A model generated the notes under the pieces. The model saw nothing but the letters and a program-made list of their open reading frames with translations. It searched no databases and was not told where the DNA came from. From JBBEDC01 sp040881505 (lineage in GTDB: Bacteria > Patescibacteriota > Andersenbacteria > UBA10190): DNA of 31,305 nucleotides. Within the stretch, counting starts at the first letter, position 1; each line of letters starts with the position of its first letter. The position numbers and the translations under genes were made by a program. Of this stretch, positions 1-8,830 are shown piece by piece. Where the stretch lies: assembly GCA_040881505.1 (NCBI GenBank), contig JBBEDC010000029.1:1-31305 (forward strand), in the 5' to 3' direction.

Positions 1-2
1 TC

Positions 3-116
3 AAGCTCGATCCTAAATACGGCAAAGCACTGTTTCTTATCCCCCGCTTAATCGGAGCCGCTGCTCATGTAGTAGAAGAAACCAACAACTCTAAAACATA
101 CCGCCGCTTAAAATAA
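3..116 (+). CDS. Citrate synthase-like protein, C-terminal fragment (5' truncated by window)
   Basis: An open frame enters from the left edge and ends at the TAA at 114-116, giving 37 residues. The segment with FLIPRLIGAAAHVVEE resembles the last helices of citrate synthase / citryl-CoA lyase family proteins, where an arginine and a histidine lie close to the C-terminus in an R-x-x-G-x-x-A-H arrangement. If correct, the complete protein would condense acetyl-CoA with oxaloacetate, or cleave citryl-CoA. The catalytic residues lie outside the window, so the call rests on this short tail only. The next gene follows after 5 bases on the same strand, so the two may be cotranscribed. Confidence 0.5.
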   Translation, partial: KLDPKYGKALFLIPRLIGAAAHVVEETNNSKTYRRLK

Positions 117-121
117 AAACT

Positions 122-574
122 ATGGGCCAAGATATCCTCATGATCGCTAACCCCAGGGAGTATGTAAGTCACTCTTCTACTACTTCCACCAAATGGTTAT
201 CAGCCGAAGAATTTTGGCACCAAGAAGACTTAGTAAAAAAACACGACCAAGTACTGTGGCAATCATTCAATACTCACAGCAAGTACCAGCGCACAGTACA
301 ACAAGCCATGCGGTTTGCAGTAGCAGTCGATGACAACACATATTACCTAGGGTCTGCTTTTGTTATCGAGGTCGGGCATAAATGGCTCGTCGAATACGTC
401 ATGACTGACCCAGAGCAACAAGGTAGGGGCATAGGCTCTGCTATCATGGATCGAATAATGTCGGAGGCGAAAGCGGCCCAGGTAACATGGGTAATCCTGA
501 ACTGTAATCCTACAAAAAATAGTGGCCAGCTTCCCGCATTTTATACCAAGTTTGGTTTCAAGAAAGTCGCCTGA
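122..574 (+). CDS. GNAT-family N-acetyltransferase
   Basis: A 150-residue protein with a GCN5-related acetyltransferase fold in its second half. Residues 88-97 form the beta-4 strand leading into the acetyl-CoA pyrophosphate-binding loop QQGRGIGSAIM (about 99-109), which fits the family signature Q/R-x-x-G-x-G/A. A C-terminal AFYTKFGFKK segment matches the usual FYxKxGF end of these enzymes. It should move an acetyl group from acetyl-CoA to an amine, but the substrate cannot be read from the sequence. The first 60 residues are a less typical extension. It starts at ATG 122, 5 bases after the upstream gene. The family call is secure; the biological role is unknown. Confidence 0.85.
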   Translation: MGQDILMIANPREYVSHSSTTSTKWLSAEEFWHQEDLVKKHDQVLWQSFNTHSKYQRTVQQAMRFAVAVDDNTYYLGSAFVIEVGHKWLVEYVMTDPEQQGRGIGSAIMDRIMSEAKAAQVTWVILNCNPTKNSGQLPAFYTKFGFKKVA

Positions 575-615
575 TTTAAACCTTCCTTGCTCCCCGACAG
601 CGCGTACACTTGATG

Positions 616-630
616 TACAACAAAGTTGTA
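616..630 (+). terminator. Weak hairpin downstream of the GNAT gene
   Basis: TACAAC, an AAA loop and GTTGTA form a perfect 6-bp hairpin, followed by a T-rich but interrupted stretch (TATTGCTTTCTT). It lies 42 bases after the GNAT stop and 95 bases before the next start. It may be a weak intrinsic terminator, but the stem is AT-rich and the U-tract is broken. Confidence 0.25.
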
Positions 631-725
631 TATTGCTTTCTTCGTAACCTTGTCCACATTTCCACACTTTCTTTTAAATGCCCCAGCCGATAGAATAATT
701 AGATTTTCACACTTAACCCATTTTC

Positions 726-1865
726 ATGGCACTCGCCGAAACTCAACAAGCCCTGCAGGTCCTCCAAAAAGCCAGAAATGTCTTACTAATCGTACCCGCA
801 AAACCCACAGTCGATGCCTTTGCCTCTATGGTAGCCCTCTACGTAGCACTGCTCGAGCAACACGGGGGCGCAGTTGATGCCGTTAGCCCCTCTCACGTCC
901 CCTCTCAGCTCCAATTTCTTGCTGGGTCCTCTCAGGTGCAAATGCAGCCGAATATCACCCCCGAGATTGTTTTAGATATAGCTGGGCCCACCGAAATACT
1001 CGAAACTCGCACCGAAGGCCTTCGAGGAGGGGTTCGTCTTCATATTACCCTCCCTACGGCACAAGGTCTGAGCCGGGAAGACATTGAAGCTCACGTACGG
1101 CAGTTAGCATATGATGTGGTAGTCGTTTTTGGGGCCTCAGACTTAGAAGGCTTGGGAGATATATTCAACAACCATGCTGATTTCTTTTACAACACGCCGA
1201 TCATCAACATAGACCACCGAGCGGATAACGAGCACTTTGGCACTGTGAATCTCCTTGATATCACACGATCTTCCATTGCAGAAATTACCCACGAGCTTAT
1301 TACGGAGCTTCCTAATGTGGAAATTTCCGAGAACATTGCCACCGCCTTGTATGCTGGCATTGTTGGGGCAACGGAATCATTCCAGCGGCCGTCAACGAAT
1401 CCGCATGCCTTTGAACTAGCAGCAGAGCTAATGGAGAAAAAGGCAGACAAAGAAGCCGTCATTCAAAACCTAGTCAAAACAAAACCGCTGCACCTGCTCA
1501 AACTGACCGGCCGCCTATACGCTCGTCTCAGGCACGACGAGCATGGAAAGTTATTCTGGAGCCTATTGCGCCCGATTGACTTCCAAGAAAGCGGAGCTGA
1601 GCCAGAGCATATCCCTGAAGCCATGCACGAGCTCACCAACAACATCTCAGGGTATAACGTTGCGTTCCTCATCTACGAAGAAAGCGCTGGATCATACAGG
1701 GTTTACACACTACTCGGCAAAGGACTCATCAAGCGCAAGCGTGAGATTCAAGAGCAACTGAGTGCTCAAAAGGAAAACGGCGCCCTTACCTTCATGCTAC
1801 AATCGGACACCCTAGACGAAGCGGAGCAGGCAACGCTTCAGCAGATTCGCTCAATTCTTCCCTGA
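726..1865 (+). CDS. DHH-superfamily phosphoesterase-like protein with degenerate active site
   Basis: A 379-residue protein with the layout of NrnA/RecJ-like DHH phosphoesterases. The N-terminal Rossmann-like part carries a PTVDAFAS loop (27-34) where active enzymes have PDGDAxGS. A central IINIDHRADNEHFGTVN (159-175) corresponds to the family NIDHHxxNxxFG. The C-terminal half (about 240-379) is the DHHA1-like lobe. Active relatives hydrolyse short oligonucleotides, pAp or cyclic dinucleotides using two metal ions. Here several expected ligands are replaced: the first HxxPDxD has become PxxPTxD, DHH is DHR (163-165), and the usual TDTGxF is GATESF (214-219). The fold call is good, but catalysis is doubtful. 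It is monocistronic, starts at ATG 726, and is convergent with the pilB-like gene, whose stop is 26 bases away. Confidence 0.75.
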   Translation: MALAETQQALQVLQKARNVLLIVPAKPTVDAFASMVALYVALLEQHGGAVDAVSPSHVPSQLQFLAGSSQVQMQPNITPEIVLDIAGPTEILETRTEGLRGGVRLHITLPTAQGLSREDIEAHVRQLAYDVVVVFGASDLEGLGDIFNNHADFFYNTPIINIDHRADNEHFGTVNLLDITRSSIAEITHELITELPNVEISENIATALYAGIVGATESFQRPSTNPHAFELAAELMEKKADKEAVIQNLVKTKPLHLLKLTGRLYARLRHDEHGKLFWSLLRPIDFQESGAEPEHIPEAMHELTNNISGYNVAFLIYEESAGSYRVYTLLGKGLIKRKREIQEQLSAQKENGALTFMLQSDTLDEAEQATLQQIRSILP

Positions 1866-1890
1866 CCTCCACTTCCCGCAACGCAAATTG

Positions 1891-3573
1891 TCACTCTTCA
1901 GAAATACGCGCCACCTCTTCGACAGTAGTGATGTGCTCGATTACTTTTAAATAGCCATCTTGGGCAATGGTTGTCATGCCCTGCTTTAACGCCTCTTCCT
2001 GTATTCTTCCTGCATCAGCTCCCTGCAATACTAGCTCTTCCATCTGGCCGTGAACGGAGAAGATCTCAAAGACCCCCTTACGTCCCTTATAGCCCGTACT
2101 GCCACAGGCAGAGCATCCAACCGCCTTAAGAAATTTAGATGAGCTACTACTTAAAATTCCCGGGTCGAAAATATCTTGCCGCAACCCCCGCATTGTTTCT
2201 ACAATCTTTTCCTTTTCCTCGTTAGTCGGCGTGTACTCTTCGGCACACTCCTTGCAGACAACACGCACTAGCCGCTGTGCAATAACCATATTAATCGCTG
2301 GGCCCAACACGAAAGGCTTGATACCGATATCAACAAGTCGAGGAACCGCCCCAGCCGCATTATTCGTATGCAATGTCGAAAAGACTAGGTGCCCTGTTAA
2401 CGCAGCGTGAATGGCCGTTTCTGCCGTCTCAGCATCGCGCATCTCACCTACCATAATAACATCGGGATCTTGCCGCAGGATCGAACGTAGTCCTTTGGCG
2501 AACGTGTATCCCGCATCAGCATCGATCTGGGTCTGCTCCACTCCAGGCAGCCGATACTCAATAGGATCTTCGAGTGTTATTACCTTGAGCTCTGGTGTAT
2601 TGATCTCTGATATAAAAGAGGCAAGGGTAGTTGTTTTACCAGACCCAGTAGGGCCGGTTACAAGCACCATTCCATTCACCTTCTTTAACTCTTCCGTCAC
2701 AAGGCGGAAATCTCGCTCCTTCATTCCCAAATCTGTTACCCGAACTGCCTGGCTTTTTCGATCAAGAATACGCATAACAATATTCTCGCCATATCCACCC
2801 GGAAGAACAGACAAGCGCATATCATAGACATCCTCGCTCACGCGCAATACAAAGCTGCCATCCTGAGGCACCTCACGCACGTTAAGCTTAAGCTGTGATA
2901 AAACTTTTACGCGAGAAAGGAGCAAGGCCCAGCCTTCACGGTTAAAAGTAGTAATATCCTGCAAGACACCGTCAATGCGAAAACGCAGCCGAGCTTCTTT
3001 TTCCGCAGGCTCTATGTGAATATCGGAAGCTCCTACCTGAACCGCCCCTATTACAATAGCGTTGAGGATTTCAGTAGGCGGCAAGGAGGTGATTCTCCTC
3101 CCCAGCTCCTCTAGGTTTTTAAGTGCTGTCTCGAATTCCGAGATCTGTTCCTGGTTGATACGAACTTCGCCTTGCGGCACATGTTCCTCCTCGTGTTCCC
3201 GACGGTAGCGAGAAAGAGCCCCATTGAGGCTACGGTGGGAGATAACATACAGTTGAGGCTCAGCGCCAAAACGGTCAACCAGCTCATTAATAATCTCTTT
3301 CACCTCCGGCACAGAGGGGTTCACGGTCGCGAGACGGAAATCCTTACCCTGTTTGTAAAACAACACAGCCCCGGCAGCCTTCGCCTTATTCTTCGGAATA
3401 ACTTCCAACACCTCTGAGTTAATCGGAAATACTACTAGGCTGACATATGGAAGCCCCGCCTCCTCGGCACGACGCTGCGCCATTCGCTCTTGCTGCTCAT
3501 ATTCAAGCTGATGCAGCTTCGCTGATAGCTCTTCGTGTCGATCTTCCTCACTAACGATAGGATCAATGGCCAT
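1891..3573 (-). CDS. pilB: Type II secretion / type IV pilus assembly ATPase, PilB/GspE family
   Basis: A 560-residue hexameric assembly ATPase that would power pilin polymerisation or pseudopilus extension at the cytoplasmic membrane. Residues 1-140 form a short N-terminal domain with a charged helical start. The ATPase core has the Walker A GPTGSGKT (307-314), an Asp-box region around TLEDPIEY (333-340), Walker B VGEMRDAETA (375-384) and a His-box GHLVFSTLH (394-402). Two Cys pairs (C440/C443 and C487/C490) form the zinc-binding C-terminal element seen in PilB/GspE rather than PilT. No other pilus gene is adjacent, so the partners (PilC, PilD, pilins) must lie elsewhere. It starts at ATG 3571-3573. 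Upstream is an extended -10-like TGTCATACT ending 9 bases before the ATG. Confidence 0.93.
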   Translation of the reverse strand: MAIDPIVSEEDRHEELSAKLHQLEYEQQERMAQRRAEEAGLPYVSLVVFPINSEVLEVIPKNKAKAAGAVLFYKQGKDFRLATVNPSVPEVKEIINELVDRFGAEPQLYVISHRSLNGALSRYRREHEEEHVPQGEVRINQEQISEFETALKNLEELGRRITSLPPTEILNAIVIGAVQVGASDIHIEPAEKEARLRFRIDGVLQDITTFNREGWALLLSRVKVLSQLKLNVREVPQDGSFVLRVSEDVYDMRLSVLPGGYGENIVMRILDRKSQAVRVTDLGMKERDFRLVTEELKKVNGMVLVTGPTGSGKTTTLASFISEINTPELKVITLEDPIEYRLPGVEQTQIDADAGYTFAKGLRSILRQDPDVIMVGEMRDAETAETAIHAALTGHLVFSTLHTNNAAGAVPRLVDIGIKPFVLGPAINMVIAQRLVRVVCKECAEEYTPTNEEKEKIVETMRGLRQDIFDPGILSSSSSKFLKAVGCSACGSTGYKGRKGVFEIFSVHGQMEELVLQGADAGRIQEEALKQGMTTIAQDGYLKVIEHITTVEEVARISEE

Positions 3574-3615
3574 ACCCTTCCTAGTATGACACAGGATGGC
3601 TATCTATGGGACTGC

Positions 3616-4650
3616 TTACACTAGTAGTGGATTAAGAATATCGTGTACCTTTTCTGAATCATGCACGACGATTGCCCGGGGCACGGAGTCGCCCACCTGC
3701 GCATGCTGTACTTCCGTACTAACTAGCTTGGACTGTATAAGCTGGTAAGGATGATCTTTCTCAGCGAAAGAAACCCAAGTCTGGCCCTCAACCAGCTCTA
3801 ACAGAGGCTGGTCAGTATTAGCTACTACAGTATCTACGTTTCGGCCAAGATATCCTTCGTACACCCTTACAAAATCTTCGCCACTCCATCTTTCCGTCTG
3901 ACCTGGAGTGGTTAAGAGCGTCATAACAACGACTACCTTTGCAGATAGACTGCTAAGAGAAAAGCTAGGATCAATACCTAACGAAGCTAGGGCCGGCAAG
4001 ATAGTACCGTATGTATGTCCAGGAGCAATAATAATGTGAGTGGCTCTTTCTAGAACCTCCCGCGCCCGAGGATTCAGGGAAGCATCCTTTTCTCTAAAAA
4101 TGCTTTTTACGTCGCCCGGCTGCAGTCCGTCCCCCTCCATCTCTATGTTGTGAGCAATAAAGTGCTCTCCTTCTCCCAATACCTCCCCCTTGAGCTCCAC
4201 CTGCTGTGTGAGGGGGGTAAGTGTCGTTGGGACTACCCCCGCATATTTGGGAATTTGCAAAACCCGAGCAAATGTTGCGATAGCGCTATCCAGATCGCTC
4301 GTTAGCTCCAAGGCCGTCATGAGAGCATTTCGTAGCGTATGCCCCTTAAAGTCACCATCAGCAAATCGATATTCTAGCGCTGCGAGAAACTTTTCACCCC
4401 GAATATCCTCTCGTAGACCCGACAAGGCCAACATACAACGAGAAAGATCACCCATGGCTCCCACGGCATATTGAGCCCGCAGTCTTCCCGTTGATCCACC
4501 ATCGTCTGCCATTTGCACCAAAGCATGCAAAGATGCGATTTTTTCTGCTTGAAGAAGCGGTATTAGTCCTCGCAAGAGACGAGAAGTGCCATTTCCTCCA
4601 CCGAGCACAACTACTCGCGCACCGGGAGCCTGTGTATCTGCTATAGCCAT
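3616..4650 (-). CDS. yvcK: YvcK/CofD-like nucleotide-sugar-binding protein
   Basis: A 344-residue member of the CofD/UPF0052 family. It begins with a Rossmann glycine loop VVVLGGGNGTSRLLRGL (13-29), followed by the diagnostic MADDGGSTGRLR (47-58) and GAMGDLSRCMLAL (64-76). YvcK proteins bind UDP-sugars and are needed for normal cell-wall synthesis on gluconeogenic carbon sources. True CofD enzymes make coenzyme F420, and nothing here suggests F420 synthesis. The region usually reading GHxxGN is GHTLRN (103-108), a small deviation. Its ATG overlaps the TAA of the upstream surface-protein gene (TAATG), so translation is probably coupled and it is the last gene of the ruvB-led run. The family call is firm; the function is inferred from Bacillus-type homologues. 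Confidence 0.9.
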   Translation of the reverse strand: MAIADTQAPGARVVVLGGGNGTSRLLRGLIPLLQAEKIASLHALVQMADDGGSTGRLRAQYAVGAMGDLSRCMLALSGLREDIRGEKFLAALEYRFADGDFKGHTLRNALMTALELTSDLDSAIATFARVLQIPKYAGVVPTTLTPLTQQVELKGEVLGEGEHFIAHNIEMEGDGLQPGDVKSIFREKDASLNPRAREVLERATHIIIAPGHTYGTILPALASLGIDPSFSLSSLSAKVVVVMTLLTTPGQTERWSGEDFVRVYEGYLGRNVDTVVANTDQPLLELVEGQTWVSFAEKDHPYQLIQSKLVSTEVQHAQVGDSVPRAIVVHDSEKVHDILNPLLV

Positions 4651-7115
4651 TACCCTTTTGTATCAAGCCTGGCGCGCCTTAGCAATGGCTCACCAGCACC
4701 CACCGCACCTACCACCTGCGTCAAAGCTGCCCCGACACCAAAAACAACAAACATGTTCTTCTTTGCGTCGGCGATTCCGGATGAGTTTCTAGCATTAAAT
4801 ATACTACGAGTGACGCTTCCTTCTTCAAATACATCAGTGCGAGAGGAAAGAGCAGCCGTAGTCTCATCGCCCACAGAAGAAGAGGTATCAACCCCCACCA
4901 CACGTCTTGCAGAAGACGCTGCGCTCGACGCCACCGCTCCAACTACTAAATCATCAGAGAAGCGGGGCAGGATACGGTAGCCGCTTCTGGTTTCCGAAAC
5001 CACGCCGATAACTCGAACAAATGTTCCTTTAGTAGTTCTCGATTTTTCAATCTGAGTTGCCTCTTGCACTATAATACGAACCTCACCGCTACCATCATCG
5101 ATGTAAAACGTTGCTCCACTAGAACGAGTTACTCGACCACTCACTTCAACCAGAAAACCTTCTAAAGGTTCCGCAATGTCACCCGTAGTAGCGCGATGAG
5201 CTTCGGGCGCTTCCTCAAACTGCATCACTGCAATGTCTTCAACTTTAGAAATATTAATTCTTTGCTCTCCCGACACAGAAGATATCTTTCCCGCAACTCG
5301 TATTCGATCACCGAGATTAATACCTGGCCATTGCGCTTTACTGAAATATAGCTGGATGCCAGAACCCGAAAGGTATGCGACGGTTTTTCCCAATACGCCT
5401 GGCGGAGCGCTTACAACCCCCTCCACTACAACCGATGTCCCCACCTCTAGTTGCCTAGCCTCCTCTATGCTAAGCGACAATGTTGTTGCACCAACAACCG
5501 TCCCGCCGACTGCACTATTGTCGACTGAAGTGATGATATTCTTCTTTCCTTTCGTAACAGTGGTAGTAGCTGCATACGAACCATTCTCCATACGAGCCCA
5601 TGAGATCTCTTCCGACAAAGTGCCTGTAAAGCTAGTGAAAGACTTTACAGTTCCTACTGGATCAATTAAACGAACCTCCTCATCGCTGTTGTTAATTGCA
5701 ATCTTGGTTTGCGGCCGATCGAATATCATAAACTGGCCGGCGTCTATGACCGTACCGAAAGGAATAACGTATGACTTACTGCCACCATCGGCAACATCAT
5801 CAAGTTGCCACCCTCCCAAATCGACTGCGGTATCACCGTGGTTATACAACTCAATGAACTCCAACTCAGTGTCAGGCCCCATGGGGTTTGCCAGGAACTC
5901 GTTGATAACAATGGCCTCTGACAGCTGTCCAATATTCTCCTCGTCGTCCTCTTCTTCGTCCTCCTCTTTAGAAGGGTTTGAGGTATGCGGTATTGTGAAT
6001 TGATTCTCTTTACCTGGGGTTGGAGTTGCGGTCTCAGCGTATACCAATGAATCATTTTCGCGAGCGTATGAGACACCTTCAGATGAAGCGTCATATGATA
6101 TGCTCGACTGAAGAGCCCCCTCTGGAGAGAAGAGCCGGACATCGTCCTCGGTATTATTCAAAGCAATTTTCGTTTCCGGGCGACTGAACACATATAGGGC
6201 ACCGGGTTGTAAAACTATCCCCGGCGGAATTACAAACGGACTACTGCCGCCATCCTCATCATCCAGCTGCCATCCTTCAAGATCAACAGGTTCCTTACCG
6301 CCATTTTTCAGTTCTATAAATTCACCCTCAGCATCAGACCCAGCGGGGTCTGGCAGAAGTTCATTGATATACACCTCAACAGGCTGGGGCGCTGGGGTGG
6401 GACTGTTTGGACTGGGAGAGGCAGAAACTGACGGAGTTGGCGAAGGGGCAGTATGCGCCACGCTATTCTCCTGCCTTGGCGTGCCTAAACGACCAAAGAC
6501 CAGCTCTTCGCTAGCAAACGCCTGCCAATTATCAGGGTCCGTTCCTGAGACAGCCATATCAATCCTTTCCATTGAAGGACCTTTAACGTTCACAAACCAT
6601 TCACCAATCTGGTTGACTTGATCCACCAGAGCACCATCAGTGTCCCTTAGCTCCAGATACTCCCCACTATCAACAAGATTAAGGGACGAGCCAGTAATAA
6701 TCATGTCTGTATCGCTTTCTGGAAGCGTAGTTGCCTTGGAATTCGTTACTCCACCCACAAACCGCTCCATAATGAAGTAAGCCCCAGCAGCTACTCGATC
6801 ATCGGGCCCCAACTCAACCACCCCAGCAATGTTCTCAGTGTCTGTCTTATAACGAACAAGCTGCCACCCTTCTAGGGGAATATCTGTGTCACTAGCGTTA
6901 AAAAGCTCGACATATTCAATCCCGGACCACATGACTTCAGAGATCACTACCCCACTCTCCTTCTCAGCTGTCAAAACACTAGGTGTGAACAACCCCATTC
7001 CTGAAACAAGCAGGAGAGCCCATATACTTGCCTTAGATAGGGTATCTCCAGATTTCCCCATTCGATCCACAGGTTTTCCACAACCCCCCATGGGTTGTGC
7101 ACTGCCATTGTTCAT
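4650..7115 (-). CDS. Large secreted lamin-tail-domain / OB-fold surface protein
   Basis: An 821-residue modular exported protein. A hydrophobic segment at about 28-50 is a signal or anchor sequence. Three lamin tail domains follow at about 54-205, 246-368 and 400-525; the second and third share a strongly repeated core (INE-x-L/F, EFIEL, GWQLDD, then a SRPETKIALNN / DRPQTKIAINN segment). A Ser/Thr/Pro-rich linker (223-246) and an acidic linker (379-396) separate them. Two OB-fold domains, at about 555-632 and 650-726, resemble the nucleic-acid-binding domains attached to extracellular nucleases. A low-complexity stretch and a weak hydrophobic segment (787-807) end the protein. No nuclease domain is visible. 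The start at ATG 7113-7115 overlaps the upstream stop as ATGA. A role at the cell surface, perhaps with extracellular DNA, is inference. Confidence 0.85.
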   Translation of the reverse strand: MNNGSAQPMGGCGKPVDRMGKSGDTLSKASIWALLLVSGMGLFTPSVLTAEKESGVVISEVMWSGIEYVELFNASDTDIPLEGWQLVRYKTDTENIAGVVELGPDDRVAAGAYFIMERFVGGVTNSKATTLPESDTDMIITGSSLNLVDSGEYLELRDTDGALVDQVNQIGEWFVNVKGPSMERIDMAVSGTDPDNWQAFASEELVFGRLGTPRQENSVAHTAPSPTPSVSASPSPNSPTPAPQPVEVYINELLPDPAGSDAEGEFIELKNGGKEPVDLEGWQLDDEDGGSSPFVIPPGIVLQPGALYVFSRPETKIALNNTEDDVRLFSPEGALQSSISYDASSEGVSYARENDSLVYAETATPTPGKENQFTIPHTSNPSKEEDEEEDDEENIGQLSEAIVINEFLANPMGPDTELEFIELYNHGDTAVDLGGWQLDDVADGGSKSYVIPFGTVIDAGQFMIFDRPQTKIAINNSDEEVRLIDPVGTVKSFTSFTGTLSEEISWARMENGSYAATTTVTKGKKNIITSVDNSAVGGTVVGATTLSLSIEEARQLEVGTSVVVEGVVSAPPGVLGKTVAYLSGSGIQLYFSKAQWPGINLGDRIRVAGKISSVSGEQRINISKVEDIAVMQFEEAPEAHRATTGDIAEPLEGFLVEVSGRVTRSSGATFYIDDGSGEVRIIVQEATQIEKSRTTKGTFVRVIGVVSETRSGYRILPRFSDDLVVGAVASSAASSARRVVGVDTSSSVGDETTAALSSRTDVFEEGSVTRSIFNARNSSGIADAKKNMFVVFGVGAALTQVVGAVGAGEPLLRRARLDTKG

Positions 7116-7615
7116 ACCTTCTTAACCAGATACCAACCGGCTCCTACCCCTCCTGTTATTGCTACCAATCCAATCGCTACGTCTCCATAAGGAAATCCAG
7201 CTAATAGCCATGCCACCGCAACCCCTTGAAAGAGCGTCATTCCCTTACCAAACACCCCTAACCCCTGGGTCCATATGGGGGACTTACTGTGCAACACCAA
7301 TGCGGGCAAAAGAATCGCCTCCTTAGTCAGTAAGAAGGCTGCAATGGGAGGGAGATAGCCGGCCAAAATTAACGCAATCACACCAAACCCAATTATGAGC
7401 CGATCTATCGTTTTATCGACAAGGGAGCCAATCTCACTCTCTTCATGCCAGGCACGCGCAACCCACCCATCTACCGCATCCAATGCCCAGGACAATAGCA
7501 GTAAAGTAACAGCAATAAGAGGGCGCTGGGCAATCAGGTATACAAGAAAACCGACAAACAACCCCAACCGCACAGCTGTGATTATGTTTGCCGCGGTCAG
7601 ATATCGTCCCTGCAT
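7112..7615 (-). CDS. CDP-alcohol phosphatidyltransferase
   Basis: A multi-pass membrane enzyme of about 167 residues that joins a CDP-activated lipid to an alcohol, the head-group step of phospholipid synthesis. The full signature D-G-x2-A-R-x8-G-x3-D-x3-D is present (DGWVAR, eight residues, GSLVDKTID), so all catalytic acidic residues are intact. Several hydrophobic helices flank it. The frame is also open to a TTG at 7658-7660, which would overlap ruvB by 38 bases. I prefer the ATG at 7613-7615, 7 bases after the ruvB stop, because family members begin shortly before the LTAANIITAVRLG helix. PgsA-like (glycerol-phosphate acceptor) is the commonest identity, but the acceptor cannot be told from sequence. 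Confidence 0.88.
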   Translation of the reverse strand: MQGRYLTAANIITAVRLGLFVGFLVYLIAQRPLIAVTLLLLSWALDAVDGWVARAWHEESEIGSLVDKTIDRLIIGFGVIALILAGYLPPIAAFLLTKEAILLPALVLHSKSPIWTQGLGVFGKGMTLFQGVAVAWLLAGFPYGDVAIGLVAITGGVGAGWYLVKKV

Positions 7616-7622
7616 AGCACGC

Positions 7623-8651
7623 TTAGTTAGACTCCATTTGAGCCTCTTCAAGAGAACCAATATGTTCGAATCCAGCCGTGGTCACCTCACGTCCTCGCGG
7701 GGTCCGCTCAATAAGCCCCAGCTGCAACAGAAAGGGTTCAATAACTTCTTCTAGGGTCTGCTCTTCTTCCGCACTTGTTGCTGCCAATGTTTGCAACCCC
7801 ACAGGTCCACCATTGAACTTTTCTATCATGACCTGCAAAATACGGCGATCAGAGGCGTCTAGCCCCAGTCTATCAACTTCCAGTAAAGCTAACGTTTCTT
7901 CCACAACATCAGCTGTAATCTGTCCATGTCCCTGCACCTGCGCATAGTCACGCACGCGCTTGAGTAACCTATTCGCAATCCGAGGCGTTCGACGGCATCT
8001 ACTTGCAATCGCAGTGAGGGAGGGATCATCTATGGTTAGTTCGAGTAGTCTGGCCGATCGTCGAACAATTTCCTGCATCTCCCCCTTATCGTAAAAAGAG
8101 AAGCGGTACGTCATACCAAACCGGTCCCGCAACGGAGAACCTAACATACCGGCACGAGTCGTAGCCCCAATGAGCGTAAACTGCGGCAGATCGATACGAA
8201 GCGTTTTAGCTCCCGGGCCCTGACCAACTACCAAATCAAGAGCAAAGCTTTCCATCGCAGGATATAAGACCTCTTCAATAGCACGGTTCAGTCTATGAAT
8301 CTCGTCAATAAACAGCACATCTCCCGGCTGGAGGCTCGTGAGAACTGCGGCCAGATCAGCCACCTTAGTTAGCACCGGGCCCGCCGTAATACGAATATTG
8401 GTCCCTAATTCACGCGCAACGATATGCGCAAGACTTGTTTTGCCTAACCCAGGGGGCCCTGCGAGCAAGACGTGCTCCAAAGACTCACCTCGCTGCTGAG
8501 CGGCTTTCAAGAATATAGACAAACTCTCCTTCATTTGTCGCTGCCCAATAAAGTCAGCGAGACGACTCGGGCGCAGAGTAGCATCAAGAGACGCATCTTC
8601 GGGAATAACTGAAGGAGCTACAATTGAGGTCTTTGCCTCTTCAATGGCCAT
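7623..8651 (-). CDS. ruvB: Holliday junction branch migration helicase RuvB
   Basis: A 342-residue AAA+ ATPase that, with RuvA, drives branch migration of Holliday junctions before cleavage by RuvC. It carries Walker A GPPGLGKT (65-72), Walker B VLFIDEIH (112-119), the sensor/arginine-finger region IGATTRAGML and SPLRDRFG (161-179), and a C-terminal winged helix with the conserved GGPVGLQTLA. Its length is normal for RuvB. The start is ATG 8649-8651. ruvC is 1.6 kb away on the opposite strand and ruvA is not in the window, so the usual ruvABC order is broken. It heads a tightly packed run with the phosphatidyltransferase, lamin-tail and yvcK genes. Confidence 0.97.
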   Translation of the reverse strand: MAIEEAKTSIVAPSVIPEDASLDATLRPSRLADFIGQRQMKESLSIFLKAAQQRGESLEHVLLAGPPGLGKTSLAHIVARELGTNIRITAGPVLTKVADLAAVLTSLQPGDVLFIDEIHRLNRAIEEVLYPAMESFALDLVVGQGPGAKTLRIDLPQFTLIGATTRAGMLGSPLRDRFGMTYRFSFYDKGEMQEIVRRSARLLELTIDDPSLTAIASRCRRTPRIANRLLKRVRDYAQVQGHGQITADVVEETLALLEVDRLGLDASDRRILQVMIEKFNGGPVGLQTLAATSAEEEQTLEEVIEPFLLQLGLIERTPRGREVTTAGFEHIGSLEEAQMESN

Positions 8652-8752
8652 GAAATGTATAGTAAAACGAAAACCAAAAAGCTGAAAGTGTTATATGTCA
8701 TATTTGTAAAATCTTGTATTACCGCTCGCGAAACACTTTGGGGCTAGGGGTA

Positions 8753-8782
8753 TTGACTAAACGTATACTTTCATGCTATAAT
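8753..8782 (+). promoter_or_regulatory. Strong sigma70-type promoter
   Basis: TTGACT at 8753-8758 and a consensus TATAAT at 8777-8782 are separated by 18 bases, and the -10 is extended by TG at 8774-8775. This is the best promoter match in the window. It fires rightward into a gene-free stretch, not directly into a long reading frame. An ATG follows the -10 after six bases and is terminated at once (ATG CGA TAA, 8789-8797). Transcription should start at or near that ATG. Confidence 0.65.
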
Positions 8783-8830
8783 AGAAACATGCGATAAACA
8801 CTCTACATTAATAGGGGTATATCACTTCTG

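Noticed and set aside
5233..6003. 256-residue plus-strand frame opposite the lamin-tail gene
   Set aside because: It is antisense to a strongly supported gene and is low-complexity, with a Ser run that is simply the complement of the acidic Glu/Asp linker.
7616..7660. TTG-start extension of the phosphatidyltransferase
   Set aside because: It would overlap ruvB by 38 bases and add a charged leader not expected in the family; ATG 7615 fits better.
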